From Hymenobacter cellulosivorans (GTDB lineage Bacteria; Bacteroidota; Bacteroidia; Cytophagales; Hymenobacteraceae), in NCBI RefSeq assembly GCF_022919135.1, contig NZ_CP095049.1:868001-932000 (forward strand): a stretch of DNA of 64,000 nucleotides. The letters run 5' to 3'. Numbering within the stretch: position 1 is the stretch's first letter; the number at the start of each line of letters is the position of its first letter. Below the pieces are notes generated by a model. That model did no database searches. It worked only from the letters and a program-made list of their open reading frames with translations, and was not told where the DNA came from. The translations under genes and the position numbers were made by a program. Below are positions 37,601 to 46,300 of the stretch, one piece after another.

Positions 37601-39772
37601 GTCGCCCTGAATGCGCAGGTCGCCACCGGTGTAGAAACCCAGGGCCGTCAGGTTGGCCCCGCGCAGGTTGAGCCGGTCTACGGTATAGGTCGGGTTGTTG
37701 GCGTCGCGCAGGTTCACGGTAGCCAGCAAGTCCAGGTTCAGGTTGGGGTCGTCCTTGCTGCGGGCGTCCACCTTGTATATCTGCCGGTCGATGTCCACGT
37801 TGGCCGTGATGCCGCGGTAGTTATAGCCGTTGTAGCGGGCACTCTGCACGTTGGCGACCAACTTGCCGCGCATCTGGGCGGGGTCGAGGCCCCGGGCAGT
37901 GAGGCGGCCGTTGGCGGTGACTTTGCCAATGGTGGGGTCCCGTAGAAACTTGCCCACGTCGAGGCCCTGGGTGGTGAAGGTCGCGTTGATGGGTTCCTGG
38001 CCTTTGGGTCCTTCGCCCATATCTACCTTAGCCGTGGCGTTGCCGAAGCTGGTGGTAGCCCGCAGGTTGGCGTCGAACACCTGGGCCGTGGGACGGCCTT
38101 TAAAGGTACCGGCCACCGTCATGCGGCCGGGCAGGCGGTACTCGGCCGGAATCGTGCCCTTGGGCAGCAGACTCTTAATATCCGCGTCGGAAGTCGTGAA
38201 CTGGGCAATGTTGAGGTCGGTGTAGAGGCGCCGGTCGGTTTCGGGCAAGCCCACAATCCGGCCGCTGGCCTTCACCACCGTGTTGCGGAAGCCTACGAAT
38301 TCCAGGTTCTGAATCCGCATATCCCCTACGCGCCCACTCACCCGGCCGCTCACCAGCACCGACTGATTCGGGCCGGTGTTAAACGGAGCCGTGCCGGCCA
38401 GATCAGGAGCCAGGTACAGAATGTCGCGGAAGCCCAGGCGTACGTTGCGCAGGTCGCCTTCGATGCCCAGGTTGGGCAGCTGCTTGGTATCGGCCAGGGC
38501 ATCAAGGCTCTTGTAGCGCATAGCCAGGGTCTGACGGATGCGGGTGTGGGGCGTCTGCAAATCCAGGTTGTCGAGGCGGGTCTGCACCGAGTCGAAGATG
38601 ACGTCGGCCGTAGCGCTCTGCACCTGGAAGCCGCTTTGCTCCTTGCCGGCCAGGTTCACGATGCGGCCCGTGGTGCTGTTCTCGGAGTACGACAGGTTCT
38701 CCGTGTTCAGCACCAGATCCGTGAACTTAAGGTGATTGTAGTCCATACCCGGTACGCGGGTGCGCTGCCGGGGCTGGTTGAAGTTGTCGAAGGCCACGTC
38801 CACGCCGCTGACATCCGACTTCTTGAGCGTCACAACCCAGCTCGTAGCCGAGCCTGTGGCTTTTTCTACCGATTCGTTCAAATCCCGCACGGCTTCGGCC
38901 GGGTTTACTACCCGCTGCTCGACCGGCACATTTTCGTTCTGAGCGTAGGCAAACGAGGTATTGCGCAGCCGCAATGTGTTTAAGTCCACGCGCGACTTAA
39001 TCAAGTCGATGTTGTCGGCCGTGGCTTCGGCCTCGCCGATGCGGGTGCTGATAAACTGGGCCGCCACGTTGTTGCGGTAGGTCAGGCTCACGTTGTTGAG
39101 CGCAGCGCTGTTCAGCCCGAAGGTCGTGGTCAGGGGCTCCGAAGGGGTGTCTGGCGGCACCTTGCTTTGCACAATGCCCACACTGGTGTTCTTCAGCGCG
39201 GCCGTGTTGATGCGGTAAATCGACTGGTCTACGTCTACTTCGTCCATGGCCACGGCCAGGTCGCCTACTTTGGCGCGGATGTCGTTGCCATCGACCTGGT
39301 CCTGGTAGGTCAGGAAGATGTTGGATAAGTGCAGGTCGCCAATGTTGTACTTAAAACCGCCGGTCGAGTCGGCCGGGGCCGCCGTGGCCGTGTCGCCGGT
39401 GGCAAAGGCGGCCACGATAAAGTCGTAGTTCGAAACGCTGTCGGGCTCAGTACGTTTGATATGCAGCGTACCGTCGTTGAGCTCCACCGACTTGACGTTG
39501 ATTTGCGACTTGGTCAAGGACCACAAGTCCAGATTCACCCCCAAGTGGCCAACCGAGAGCAGCGTATCGCGCTGCTGATCTTCCAGATAGACGTTGTCGA
39601 AGGCAATGGCATTGCGGAAGTCGGTGCGGAACTTGCCGATGCGCACTTCCGTGCCCAGCTTGTCGCGCAGATAGCCTTCGGCCTTGCGGGCCACGAAGTC
39701 CTGCGTCGCGGGAAATTGCAAAGCCACCACGGCCACGATTACCAGCAGCAGCACAAAGGCCACTAACCCCAA
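34619..39772 (-). CDS. tamB: TamB: AsmA-like translocation and assembly module protein
   Basis: A very large inner-membrane-anchored periplasmic protein, at least 1717 residues. The N-terminal transmembrane helix (GLVAFVLLLVIVAVVALQF) is followed by an AsmA-like start (LGTEVRIGKFRTDFRNAIAFDNVYLED) and a very long repetitive beta-groove region. The C-terminal DUF490 domain covers roughly the last 450 residues (FTIIIDQASGDNLQVRAAGTL ... LVLNRFLAQDPF ... LRAFRNNAYGDIDGQF), and the tail is basic (KEEVKQERRQRRREKK). It spans the periplasm with TamL. No ATG exists upstream in frame: the coding frame reads INSLPTYARRALYAVLGLV without a stop before the helix. The TTG at 39772 or an ATT codon upstream at 39820 may be used; the start is unresolved. 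It is transcribed with tamL. Confidence 0.9.
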   Translation of the reverse strand: MGLVAFVLLLVIVAVVALQFPATQDFVARKAEGYLRDKLGTEVRIGKFRTDFRNAIAFDNVYLEDQQRDTLLSVGHLGVNLDLWSLTKSQINVKSVELNDGTLHIKRTEPDSVSNYDFIVAAFATGDTATAAPADSTGGFKYNIGDLHLSNIFLTYQDQVDGNDIRAKVGDLAVAMDEVDVDQSIYRINTAALKNTSVGIVQSKVPPDTPSEPLTTTFGLNSAALNNVSLTYRNNVAAQFISTRIGEAEATADNIDLIKSRVDLNTLRLRNTSFAYAQNENVPVEQRVVNPAEAVRDLNESVEKATGSATSWVVTLKKSDVSGVDVAFDNFNQPRQRTRVPGMDYNHLKFTDLVLNTENLSYSENSTTGRIVNLAGKEQSGFQVQSATADVIFDSVQTRLDNLDLQTPHTRIRQTLAMRYKSLDALADTKQLPNLGIEGDLRNVRLGFRDILYLAPDLAGTAPFNTGPNQSVLVSGRVSGRVGDMRIQNLEFVGFRNTVVKASGRIVGLPETDRRLYTDLNIAQFTTSDADIKSLLPKGTIPAEYRLPGRMTVAGTFKGRPTAQVFDANLRATTSFGNATAKVDMGEGPKGQEPINATFTTQGLDVGKFLRDPTIGKVTANGRLTARGLDPAQMRGKLVANVQSARYNGYNYRGITANVDIDRQIYKVDARSKDDPNLNLDLLATVNLRDANNPTYTVDRLNLRGANLTALGFYTGGDLRIQGDLQANISGSDLNSLNGTFSGRRIVIVKDKQPFALDSLNGRILQRPGRTEVDFASNVLDATLRGNTRLGDLALELQRHIDRYFDLPGVRYTASNVYRQFTFDANLKNPKIATQLVPGLKQISPFKLTGSYDSRAANLTVNSRIPLIVYDAYRLDSLRFNVTSDPQKLDYALRLRQASQDTSLRLPNPSLTGSIANNKIGTNLRIAESDSVQRLNVAGVLQVFNQGDAYAFSFGPNLVLDNQKWDVAPDNEVRYTTATGAIFARNVRLSQGNQVLALQTLPGAQYPLQATITNFDLNGLAKAGGMPDSMVAGTINGQAVALSIGQPRQAFTADLALTNFAYNKALIGDVTLKATNPTPDRYNVDARLTNAAGTDVRAIGYYLATPPSPIQFAITVNRFDIKSAEAFSAGQLRESVGGITGNLAVSGTVSQPVIRGAITTTPDAGFTVSQLGAPYRLPSQTVNFSEQGLTFDNFTVIDSVGNKAVASGTVFTRNYIDDYRFNLNVVTDKFLAIQSSQRDNPLFYGRLVVDSDTRITGNLNLPVVRTRAVVAEGSDLKVAVPNDEAGQVSSEGIVQFVDFSAPVDTALARQIAQDTVKTASGYDITATVTVNDNTPFTIIIDQASGDNLQVRAAGTLRTAIDPSGTITLNGRLDVTEGKYAMSLYDLASREFDIAKGSTISWTGDPYNAQLNVSAIYNVKAPPAELLSAQGGNDETLNAVSRNQLPFQVYLNVTGELLKPIISFDIKLPESARSELRGPIEARLAQLRQPSESTELNKQVFSLLVLNRFLAQDPFKSSSGSIVANQLRGSASQVLTQQLNNLTGSYLSNLGVELGVNSYADYSSGAEKTRTDLNVAVRRQLLNNRLTVRLGTDVPLGGGNQASTGQNQAGVSSFAGDVSVEYNVLANGRIRLRAFRNNAYGDIDGQFVRTGASLIFQRDYRDLADLFKGIDDVVKEEVKQERRQRRREKKTAPDSTQTPGALTRRDSVRATPPTTSSR

Positions 39773-40142
39773 TACAGCGTAAAGGGCGCGGCGGGCGTAA
39801 GTAGGTAGAGAGTTAATGGCGCAAAAACAGTAAAAGGTCCGCCCGTCCCAACGAAAAAAATGCCTCCGAGGTTGGCTTTTGCCCGCTATAAGACGGCGGC
39901 CCTCAAGAGAAGCTCGTCGTTAAAACATATACTTTTTTCAATACAAAAAATTATCTAAAAGTCGAGCAACCCCCAACCAAGCCAATCTCAGGCATAAATC
40001 ACTGTTTAGCTGAACATTAATCAGCAAAAAAAACACCCCTAGCACCGCAATTAACTACGCAACTAATCAATTACACCTTCAGAGTAAAAACTTACTCCAA
40101 CACTCTATTATCTTTCGCCTCCAATTCGATTTCCACCCTCCC
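39773..40142. other. Intergenic region between divergent tamB and malQ
   Basis: About 370 bases, A+T-rich between 39900 and 40130. The part next to tamB (to about 39850) is open in the tamB frame and may encode its true N-terminus. TATCTTTC at 40109-40116 is one mismatch from a -7 TAnnTTTG motif but has no good -33 partner. No RNA gene is seen. Confidence 0.6.
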
Positions 40143-42884
40143 ATGATTCTTCGTTTTACCCTGCCCTTCCACACTGCCTGGGGCCAGCGGCTGGTAGTAT
40201 GCGGCTCCGAACCCAGCCTGGGTTCCTGGAACCTGGCCCAGGCCCTGAACCTGCATTATAGCCCGGCCTCCGGTATCTGGAGCCAGGAAATCAGCCTGCC
40301 CGACGACCAGGCCGGCACGGTAGAGTACAAGTACATCCTGCTGGATGAGCGCACCGGTAACGAAGACTGGGAATGGGGCGAAAACCGCCGGGTAGAATAC
40401 GACGGTCGGCAGTTCAGCCGCATTGTGCGGGAAGACTACTGGCGGGCCGCGGCCCAGCCCGAAAATGAGCTGCACACCGCGGCCTTTACCCAGGCCCTGA
40501 TGCGCCGCCCGGCCCGGCCCGCCGGTAAAGCCACTCCAGCACCGGCCCGTCTGGCCGATTCGGTAGTGCGCTTCCAGCTGGTAGCCCCGCGTGTGGATTC
40601 TGACCACCAGCTCTGCGTGCTCGGCTCCGACCCGGCCCTGGGCGCCTGGGATGCCCGCAAGGCCATTATTCTCTCCGACAGCAGCTACCCGACCTGGACT
40701 GCCGACGTGGCCCTGGAACACCCCGAGCGCACGACGCAGTACAAGTATGGCGTCTGGGACCCACGGGAAAAGAAGATTCTGCACCTGGAAGCCGGCGACG
40801 ACCGGGTTATTTCGCCTTCGGCCGACCGCAAAACCCTGCGCGTGCGGGCCGACGAAGGCTTCCGCTACCCCACCGGGCACTGGCGCGGGGCCGGCGTGGC
40901 CTTGCCGGTTTTTGCTTTGCGCAGCCGCCGCGGCCTGGGCGTAGGCGAGTTTCCCGACCTGAAGCTGCTCATCGACTGGGCCGCCAGCACCGGGCTGAAA
41001 ATGGTGCAGATTCTGCCCATCAACGATACCACCGCTACCCACACCTGGGTTGATTCCTACCCATACGCGGCCATTTCGGTCTTTGCCCTGCACCCGCAAT
41101 ACCTCAACCTGGACGAAATTGCCGAGTTCCGGGAAGTAGCCGACCGCCAGGAGCTGGACAAGCTGCGCGACGAGTTCAACGAGCTGGACTTCGTGGACTA
41201 CGAGCCGGTGATGAAGGCCAAGTGGCAGTTCATCAAGACCTTGTACCAGCAGGAGAAAGCCACATTCCTGGCTGACCCCGAGTTTCAGGCTTTCCGCGAG
41301 GAGCAGAAAAGCTGGCTGGTACCCTACGCGGCCTTCTCCGCGCTGCGGGACCGGTTCCACACCGCCGACTTCTCCCAGTGGCCTGCCGAGTTCCAGACGC
41401 CCCGGAACCTGGACGAGCTGACAGCCGAAACCCAGCCGGACTTCGACGAGTTTGGCCTGCACTTCTTCACCCAGTTTCACCTCGATAAGCAGCTGCGCGA
41501 GGCCGTGGAGCATGCCCGTCAGAGCGGGGTGGTAATGAAAGGCGACCTGCCCATCGGCATCTACCGCCACTCGGCCGACGCCTGGACCCAGCCCGAGCTC
41601 TACCACATGGACCAGCAGGCCGGCGCCCCGCCAGACGACTTCTCCACCACCGGCCAGAACTGGCGCTTCCCGACCTACAACTGGGAGCGGATGGCCGAGG
41701 ATGGCTACCTGTGGTGGAAGCAGCGCATGAGCCACCTGGCCCGCTACTTCGACGCCCTGCGCATCGACCATATCCTGGGCTTTTTCCGAATTTGGGAAAT
41801 GCCCGGCCACTCAGTGGAGGGCTTGCTGGGTCACTTCTCCCCGGCTTTGCCCCTGCACCGCCACGAAATCGAGCAGCGCATCGGCTGGTTTGACTACGCC
41901 CGGCTGTGTGAGCCCTACATCCGCTGGCACATCCTGACCGACATCTTCAAGGAGCAGGCCGAAGCGGTGAAAAACGAGTTCCTGGACGAGGCTAGCTACG
42001 GCGTATTTCACCTCAAGGAGCACGTGCGTACCCAGCGCCAGATTGAGGCCATTTTCGACCAGAAAATAGCCGCTGATCCGCTTAACACCGAGCACTACGT
42101 GTGGCTGCGCACCAGCCTCTACAAGCTGGTAAACGAGGTACTGTTTGTACCCGCCGAGCAGCAGCCCGACTTCTACCACCCGCGCATCACGCTGCCCAAA
42201 ACCTACTCCTTCCGGGAGCTGGATGAGCAGACCCGCCACCGCCTCCACGACCTCTACAACGACTTTTTCTACCGGCGGCACGAGGAGTTCTGGCGCGACC
42301 AGGGCATGGTGAAGCTGCCAGCCGTACGCTACGCCACCAACATGCTCATCTGCGGCGAAGACCTGGGCATGGTGCCCGAGTCGGTGCCGGGTGTGATGAA
42401 GGCCCTGGGCATCCTGGGCCTCAACATCCAGCGCATGCCCTCCGACCCTAGCGTAGAGTTTGGTCATCCCAACGCGGCACCTTACCTGTCGGTGGTTAGC
42501 CCTGGCTCCCACGACATGAGCACGGTGCGGGGCTGGTGGGAAGAAGACCCCATCCAGACCCAGCGTTTCTTCGAAAACACCCTGGGCCACTGGGGTGAGG
42601 CCGCGCCGTATTACTGTGAACCCTGGGTGGCCCGCGAAATCACGCTGCAGCACTTGCACTCCCCGGCCATGTGGGCCGTATTTCCGCTCCAGGATTTGCT
42701 GGCCATGGACGCCGACCTGCGCCGTAAAAATCCGCTCGACGAGCAGATCAATGTGCCCAGCAACCCAACCCACTTCTGGAAGTACCGCCTGCACCTGAAC
42801 CTGGAAGACCTGGTACAGGAAATAGGCTTCAACCACGAGGTGCAGCAGTTGGTAATCCAGAGCCGCCGCTTGCAGGTGTACTAA
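40143..42884 (+). CDS. malQ: 4-alpha-glucanotransferase (GH77) with two CBM20 domains, DPE2-like
   Basis: Amylomaltase that disproportionates maltose and malto-oligosaccharides. A 913-residue protein. Residues 1-100 and about 140-250 are two starch-binding CBM20 domains (LVVCGSEPSLGSWNLAQALNL and LCVLGSDPALGAWDARKAIIL), as in plant DPE2 and some bacterial forms, whereas E. coli MalQ has none. The GH77 barrel (about 260-905) has the nucleophile Asp542 (ALRIDHILGFFRIWE), acid/base Glu739 (CGEDLGMVPE) and stabiliser Asp791 (SPGSHDMSTVRGWW). A characteristic DPE2-type insertion lies between them (about 590-700). There is no signal peptide, so it is cytoplasmic, probably in glycogen or maltodextrin turnover. 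It stands alone, with a terminator after it. Confidence 0.93.
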   Translation: MILRFTLPFHTAWGQRLVVCGSEPSLGSWNLAQALNLHYSPASGIWSQEISLPDDQAGTVEYKYILLDERTGNEDWEWGENRRVEYDGRQFSRIVREDYWRAAAQPENELHTAAFTQALMRRPARPAGKATPAPARLADSVVRFQLVAPRVDSDHQLCVLGSDPALGAWDARKAIILSDSSYPTWTADVALEHPERTTQYKYGVWDPREKKILHLEAGDDRVISPSADRKTLRVRADEGFRYPTGHWRGAGVALPVFALRSRRGLGVGEFPDLKLLIDWAASTGLKMVQILPINDTTATHTWVDSYPYAAISVFALHPQYLNLDEIAEFREVADRQELDKLRDEFNELDFVDYEPVMKAKWQFIKTLYQQEKATFLADPEFQAFREEQKSWLVPYAAFSALRDRFHTADFSQWPAEFQTPRNLDELTAETQPDFDEFGLHFFTQFHLDKQLREAVEHARQSGVVMKGDLPIGIYRHSADAWTQPELYHMDQQAGAPPDDFSTTGQNWRFPTYNWERMAEDGYLWWKQRMSHLARYFDALRIDHILGFFRIWEMPGHSVEGLLGHFSPALPLHRHEIEQRIGWFDYARLCEPYIRWHILTDIFKEQAEAVKNEFLDEASYGVFHLKEHVRTQRQIEAIFDQKIAADPLNTEHYVWLRTSLYKLVNEVLFVPAEQQPDFYHPRITLPKTYSFRELDEQTRHRLHDLYNDFFYRRHEEFWRDQGMVKLPAVRYATNMLICGEDLGMVPESVPGVMKALGILGLNIQRMPSDPSVEFGHPNAAPYLSVVSPGSHDMSTVRGWWEEDPIQTQRFFENTLGHWGEAAPYYCEPWVAREITLQHLHSPAMWAVFPLQDLLAMDADLRRKNPLDEQINVPSNPTHFWKYRLHLNLEDLVQEIGFNHEVQQLVIQSRRLQVY

Positions 42885-43395
42885 TGCCCTGGACCACTTC
42901 CCGCTAACTAGCGGACTAGTATTCAAACGGTTTCATCGTCAAGGTGAAACCGTTTTTTTATGCATTCCGGGCTTACATAGCCCGGCGCCACCACCCCCTT
43001 CGGCGCAAGATCAGCTATGAACCCAGTTCTATATATAGCATTTTTCCTGTCTTATCATTCAGACACATTCAGCAAGCAGACCTTACCATTCAGCGAGTGG
43101 ATCAGGGCTTTTGGCAAAAACCTGAAACTCCATTGGGATAGGACTATAAGTTTGTAGCGCGAAAATCACCTACGTATTAGTCCTGGGATAAATCCAGGTT
43201 TCTCAGCGTTTCGTAAGCTTCGCTTAATCCAAAAATCCTTACAAGTGTGCAATTGGAGCCTAACTGCTCGAACACTTATAAAGATAATATACTGCTGAAT
43301 ATCTGAAACTTACGATCAGCACCACCAGCTTGCTCACTTCACTCAGGCAGCGTATTGCTCGTTTCACCTGCTTTTACACAAATCTCTTTCTCTAC
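42885..43395. other. Intergenic region before the first giant surface protein
   Basis: About 510 bases. It holds the malQ terminator at 42925-42959 and an A+T-rich stretch from about 43120 to 43320. TAAGTTTG at 43147-43154 is a perfect match to the Bacteroidota -7 motif, but no TTG lies at the normal -33 spacing. If used, the leader would be about 235 bases. No gene is seen. Confidence 0.6.
42925..42959 (+). terminator. Terminator after malQ
   Basis: AAACGGTTTCA (42925-42935) and TGAAACCGTTT (42945-42955), loop TCGTCAAGG, followed by a T run to 42959. Confidence 0.88.
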
Positions 43396-46300
43396 ATGAA
43401 AACAACCTTACGATTAGCACTTTCGCTGCTAGCCGGGCTACTAGGAGGGTACTCTCCCGCTTGGGCCGAAGGGTCGAGGGAGCTTACTCCCAACACTGCA
43501 GCTACGGCTGGTGTAGCGCTCAACAACAACACCAACACCCGTTCGGGCTGGCTGGAGCACGACGCCAACTTTGCCAACAACGCGGCGGCCGGCAATGCTT
43601 CCCGCGGCTTTCTTAAGCCGTTTGGGTACAACTACAACGGCGTTGTTTTCTCCGAAGATCATCGATTGTATATTCGGGTAAAAGCCGGTGAATACTTGTA
43701 TTATGGTATCCACCGCATCAATAACGTTAACAACACCGGCAACCAGAACGACGTCATTCTGACGCTGAAGTACGGGGCGGGAGCCGGTACGCAAGTGCAG
43801 CAGACCACGCTCACGCGCAATACGGCCACAGCCAACACAGGCGCACCTATCTGGCAGTCGCTGCTTAACGCCCAGCGCGGGGTCATCGACAACGCTGCTC
43901 AGAACCGCTTCGGTCCCAGCATCACGGCCGGTGACGGGGGCTACAACCCGCTGGTTTACCAGAACACGACCGGTGCCGACCAGGACTTCTACATCGAATT
44001 TACCCAGGTCAACGAAACGGCTCTGGACGAGCGCAACCGCTTTTCGACCTACGACTTCTGGGATTTCACGGTCCGCACCACCAACACGGCTGCCGGGGTA
44101 GAGCGCAAAGGCCGCCTGTATTCCAAGCAGTGGGCCTTCTCGGCCGGCGCTGACAACGGGGTTTTCTCCTCGACGTTCAGCATGTTTCCGATGATTCCCA
44201 GTACCAAGGAACCCGGTAAGGTATTCGTGAAAAAGTTCGATCTGGCCGGTCTGAACCCCCAGAACTATTTCCGCTTTACCACCAACAGCCGCGGTACTAC
44301 GGCCAGCGCTACCGACTTCTCGGTGTCGCGCCGGAGCCAGACCACGCTGGCCGATTTTCCCGAGTACAGCAGCTACGTCAACGACCCGGATAACACCATC
44401 TGGCCCAGCGCTACGGATCCGACGTTTGCCGTCAACAACATCACGCCTTACTGCGGCGGCGCCAACGGCGGGCTGGTTTTCACTACGACTTCCTCGGAAG
44501 CTGGTCAGCTGATTATTACCCTCAACCTAGACGGGGTAGCCGGTTACCAGGCCGGTGGCCGGGACGTATTCATTGAGCAGAGCGTGCCCGCGGGCAAAAG
44601 CTCGGTGGCCTGGAACGGCCGGGATGGTCTGAACAACGCTGTGGCTCAGAACACCTCCATTGACATTGCCTTCAAGAGCAGTGTAGCGCCCCTGAACTTC
44701 CCCATGGTGGACGCTGAAAACAACGTGGATGGCTTCGTGGTAAACTCAGTACGCCCCGGTACCACGTTTAACCTGCTGTTCTGGGATGATACCAACCTGG
44801 ACGCCACTCGATTCCCGGCCGCTAACACCCGCGTGGAAGCTAATGGACAGAACTCCAGCGGTGGAGTTCACCGCTGGGGCGCTACCACTGGCGCTTTGCT
44901 CGACGCTGGCAACCAGTACACGGTAAACACCTACACCTACGTAACCATCAACACCGCCAGCCAGACGGTGGCATACCGCTACGTGTGCGACAAGGACGCG
45001 GACGGCGTGGCCGACAACGTGGACATTGATAAGGATAACGACGGCATCACCGACACCAACGAAAGCAACGGCGTAAACCCGCTCGCGCTTACGGCCGCCG
45101 GCGTACCCACCTACCTCGACGCAGTTTACGTTAACCCCACCTACGGCGCTTTCCGGGATGCCAACAACGACGGCATCAACGACGTTTTTGACTTTGACCT
45201 CGACGGCATTCCTAACTTCCTCGACATTGATGCCGATGACGACGGGATTCCGGACGCTATTGAAGCCAACGGCGGCGCAGCCCCCACCGGCTACGACGCT
45301 TCGCTCTCGCGCTTTCCCAGCACAAACGTAGGCACCAACGGTATGCCCGACGTTGCCGAAACGACGGCTGGCAACGGCATTTCCCGTTTGGCAAACCCCA
45401 ACAACGACGGTGTCGGCCGTCCCGACTTCCTCGACATCGACGCCGACGACGACGGTATTGTGGATAACGTGGAAGCCCAGACGACTGCCGGCTTCCGCGC
45501 GCCAACCGGCGTCGACACCGACGGTGACGGCCTGGATGACCGCTACGACCTGACGCCCGGCACCGGTGTGGCAGCTGGCGCAGCCGTGACGCTGCCCAAC
45601 AGCGAACCTGCTACGGCCGGCATCGACACGTTCCCTGATTACATCGATAACAACTCCGATAACGATGGCCGCAACGATGCGCGGGAAGCCTGGGACCTCA
45701 ACAACGACGGCACCATCGACATCAACTACAGCGGCGTAGATGCTGACGGCGACGGCCTGGATGACGTCTACGACACCAACGTTTCGACGGGCAGCTTCGA
45801 CGCTACTAATGGAGGCAAGACCCCCCAGTTCTATCCCGACGTGCAGAACCCCGGCGGTGACCGTGACTGGCGCCAGAACACACCGCCTGTAGCCCTCAAC
45901 ATCACGTCGCAGCCTATTCCCAACTCGGCCGCTGCTACGGCAATTCCAGCCCTGAGTGGTTCCGACGCCGACGGCCTAGCCAATAGCTCGAACCTGACCT
46001 ACACGCTGGTAACAGTGCCCAATACTCTCACTGAAGGGACGCTGACGTTCTTGAATGCTTCAAACGTCCGCGTAACGGCTACAGCCGGCGCTACTGTGCC
46101 TTTGGCGAACATCGGTACCCTGCAGTTCGACCCTGTAGTTACTTACACCGGCAACCTGACCTTTACCTACCGGGTAACGGAATCGGTGGCCACCGGCGGC
46201 CAGGTATCGAATACTGCGACGTATACCATTCCAGTAGGTCCTACCACGTCTTTGTCGGGCACGGTCTTCGACGACGTGAACTACGGGGGCGGTGCCGGCC

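Noticed and set aside
40092..41810. 572-codon minus-strand frame opposite malQ
   Set aside because: Shadow; the sense frame has all GH77 catalytic residues.
44989..45870. Repetitive Asp/Asn-coding DNA that might look like a tandem or CRISPR-like repeat
   Set aside because: The period follows TSP3-like calcium-binding repeats inside one open frame; no constant spacer/repeat lengths and no cas genes.
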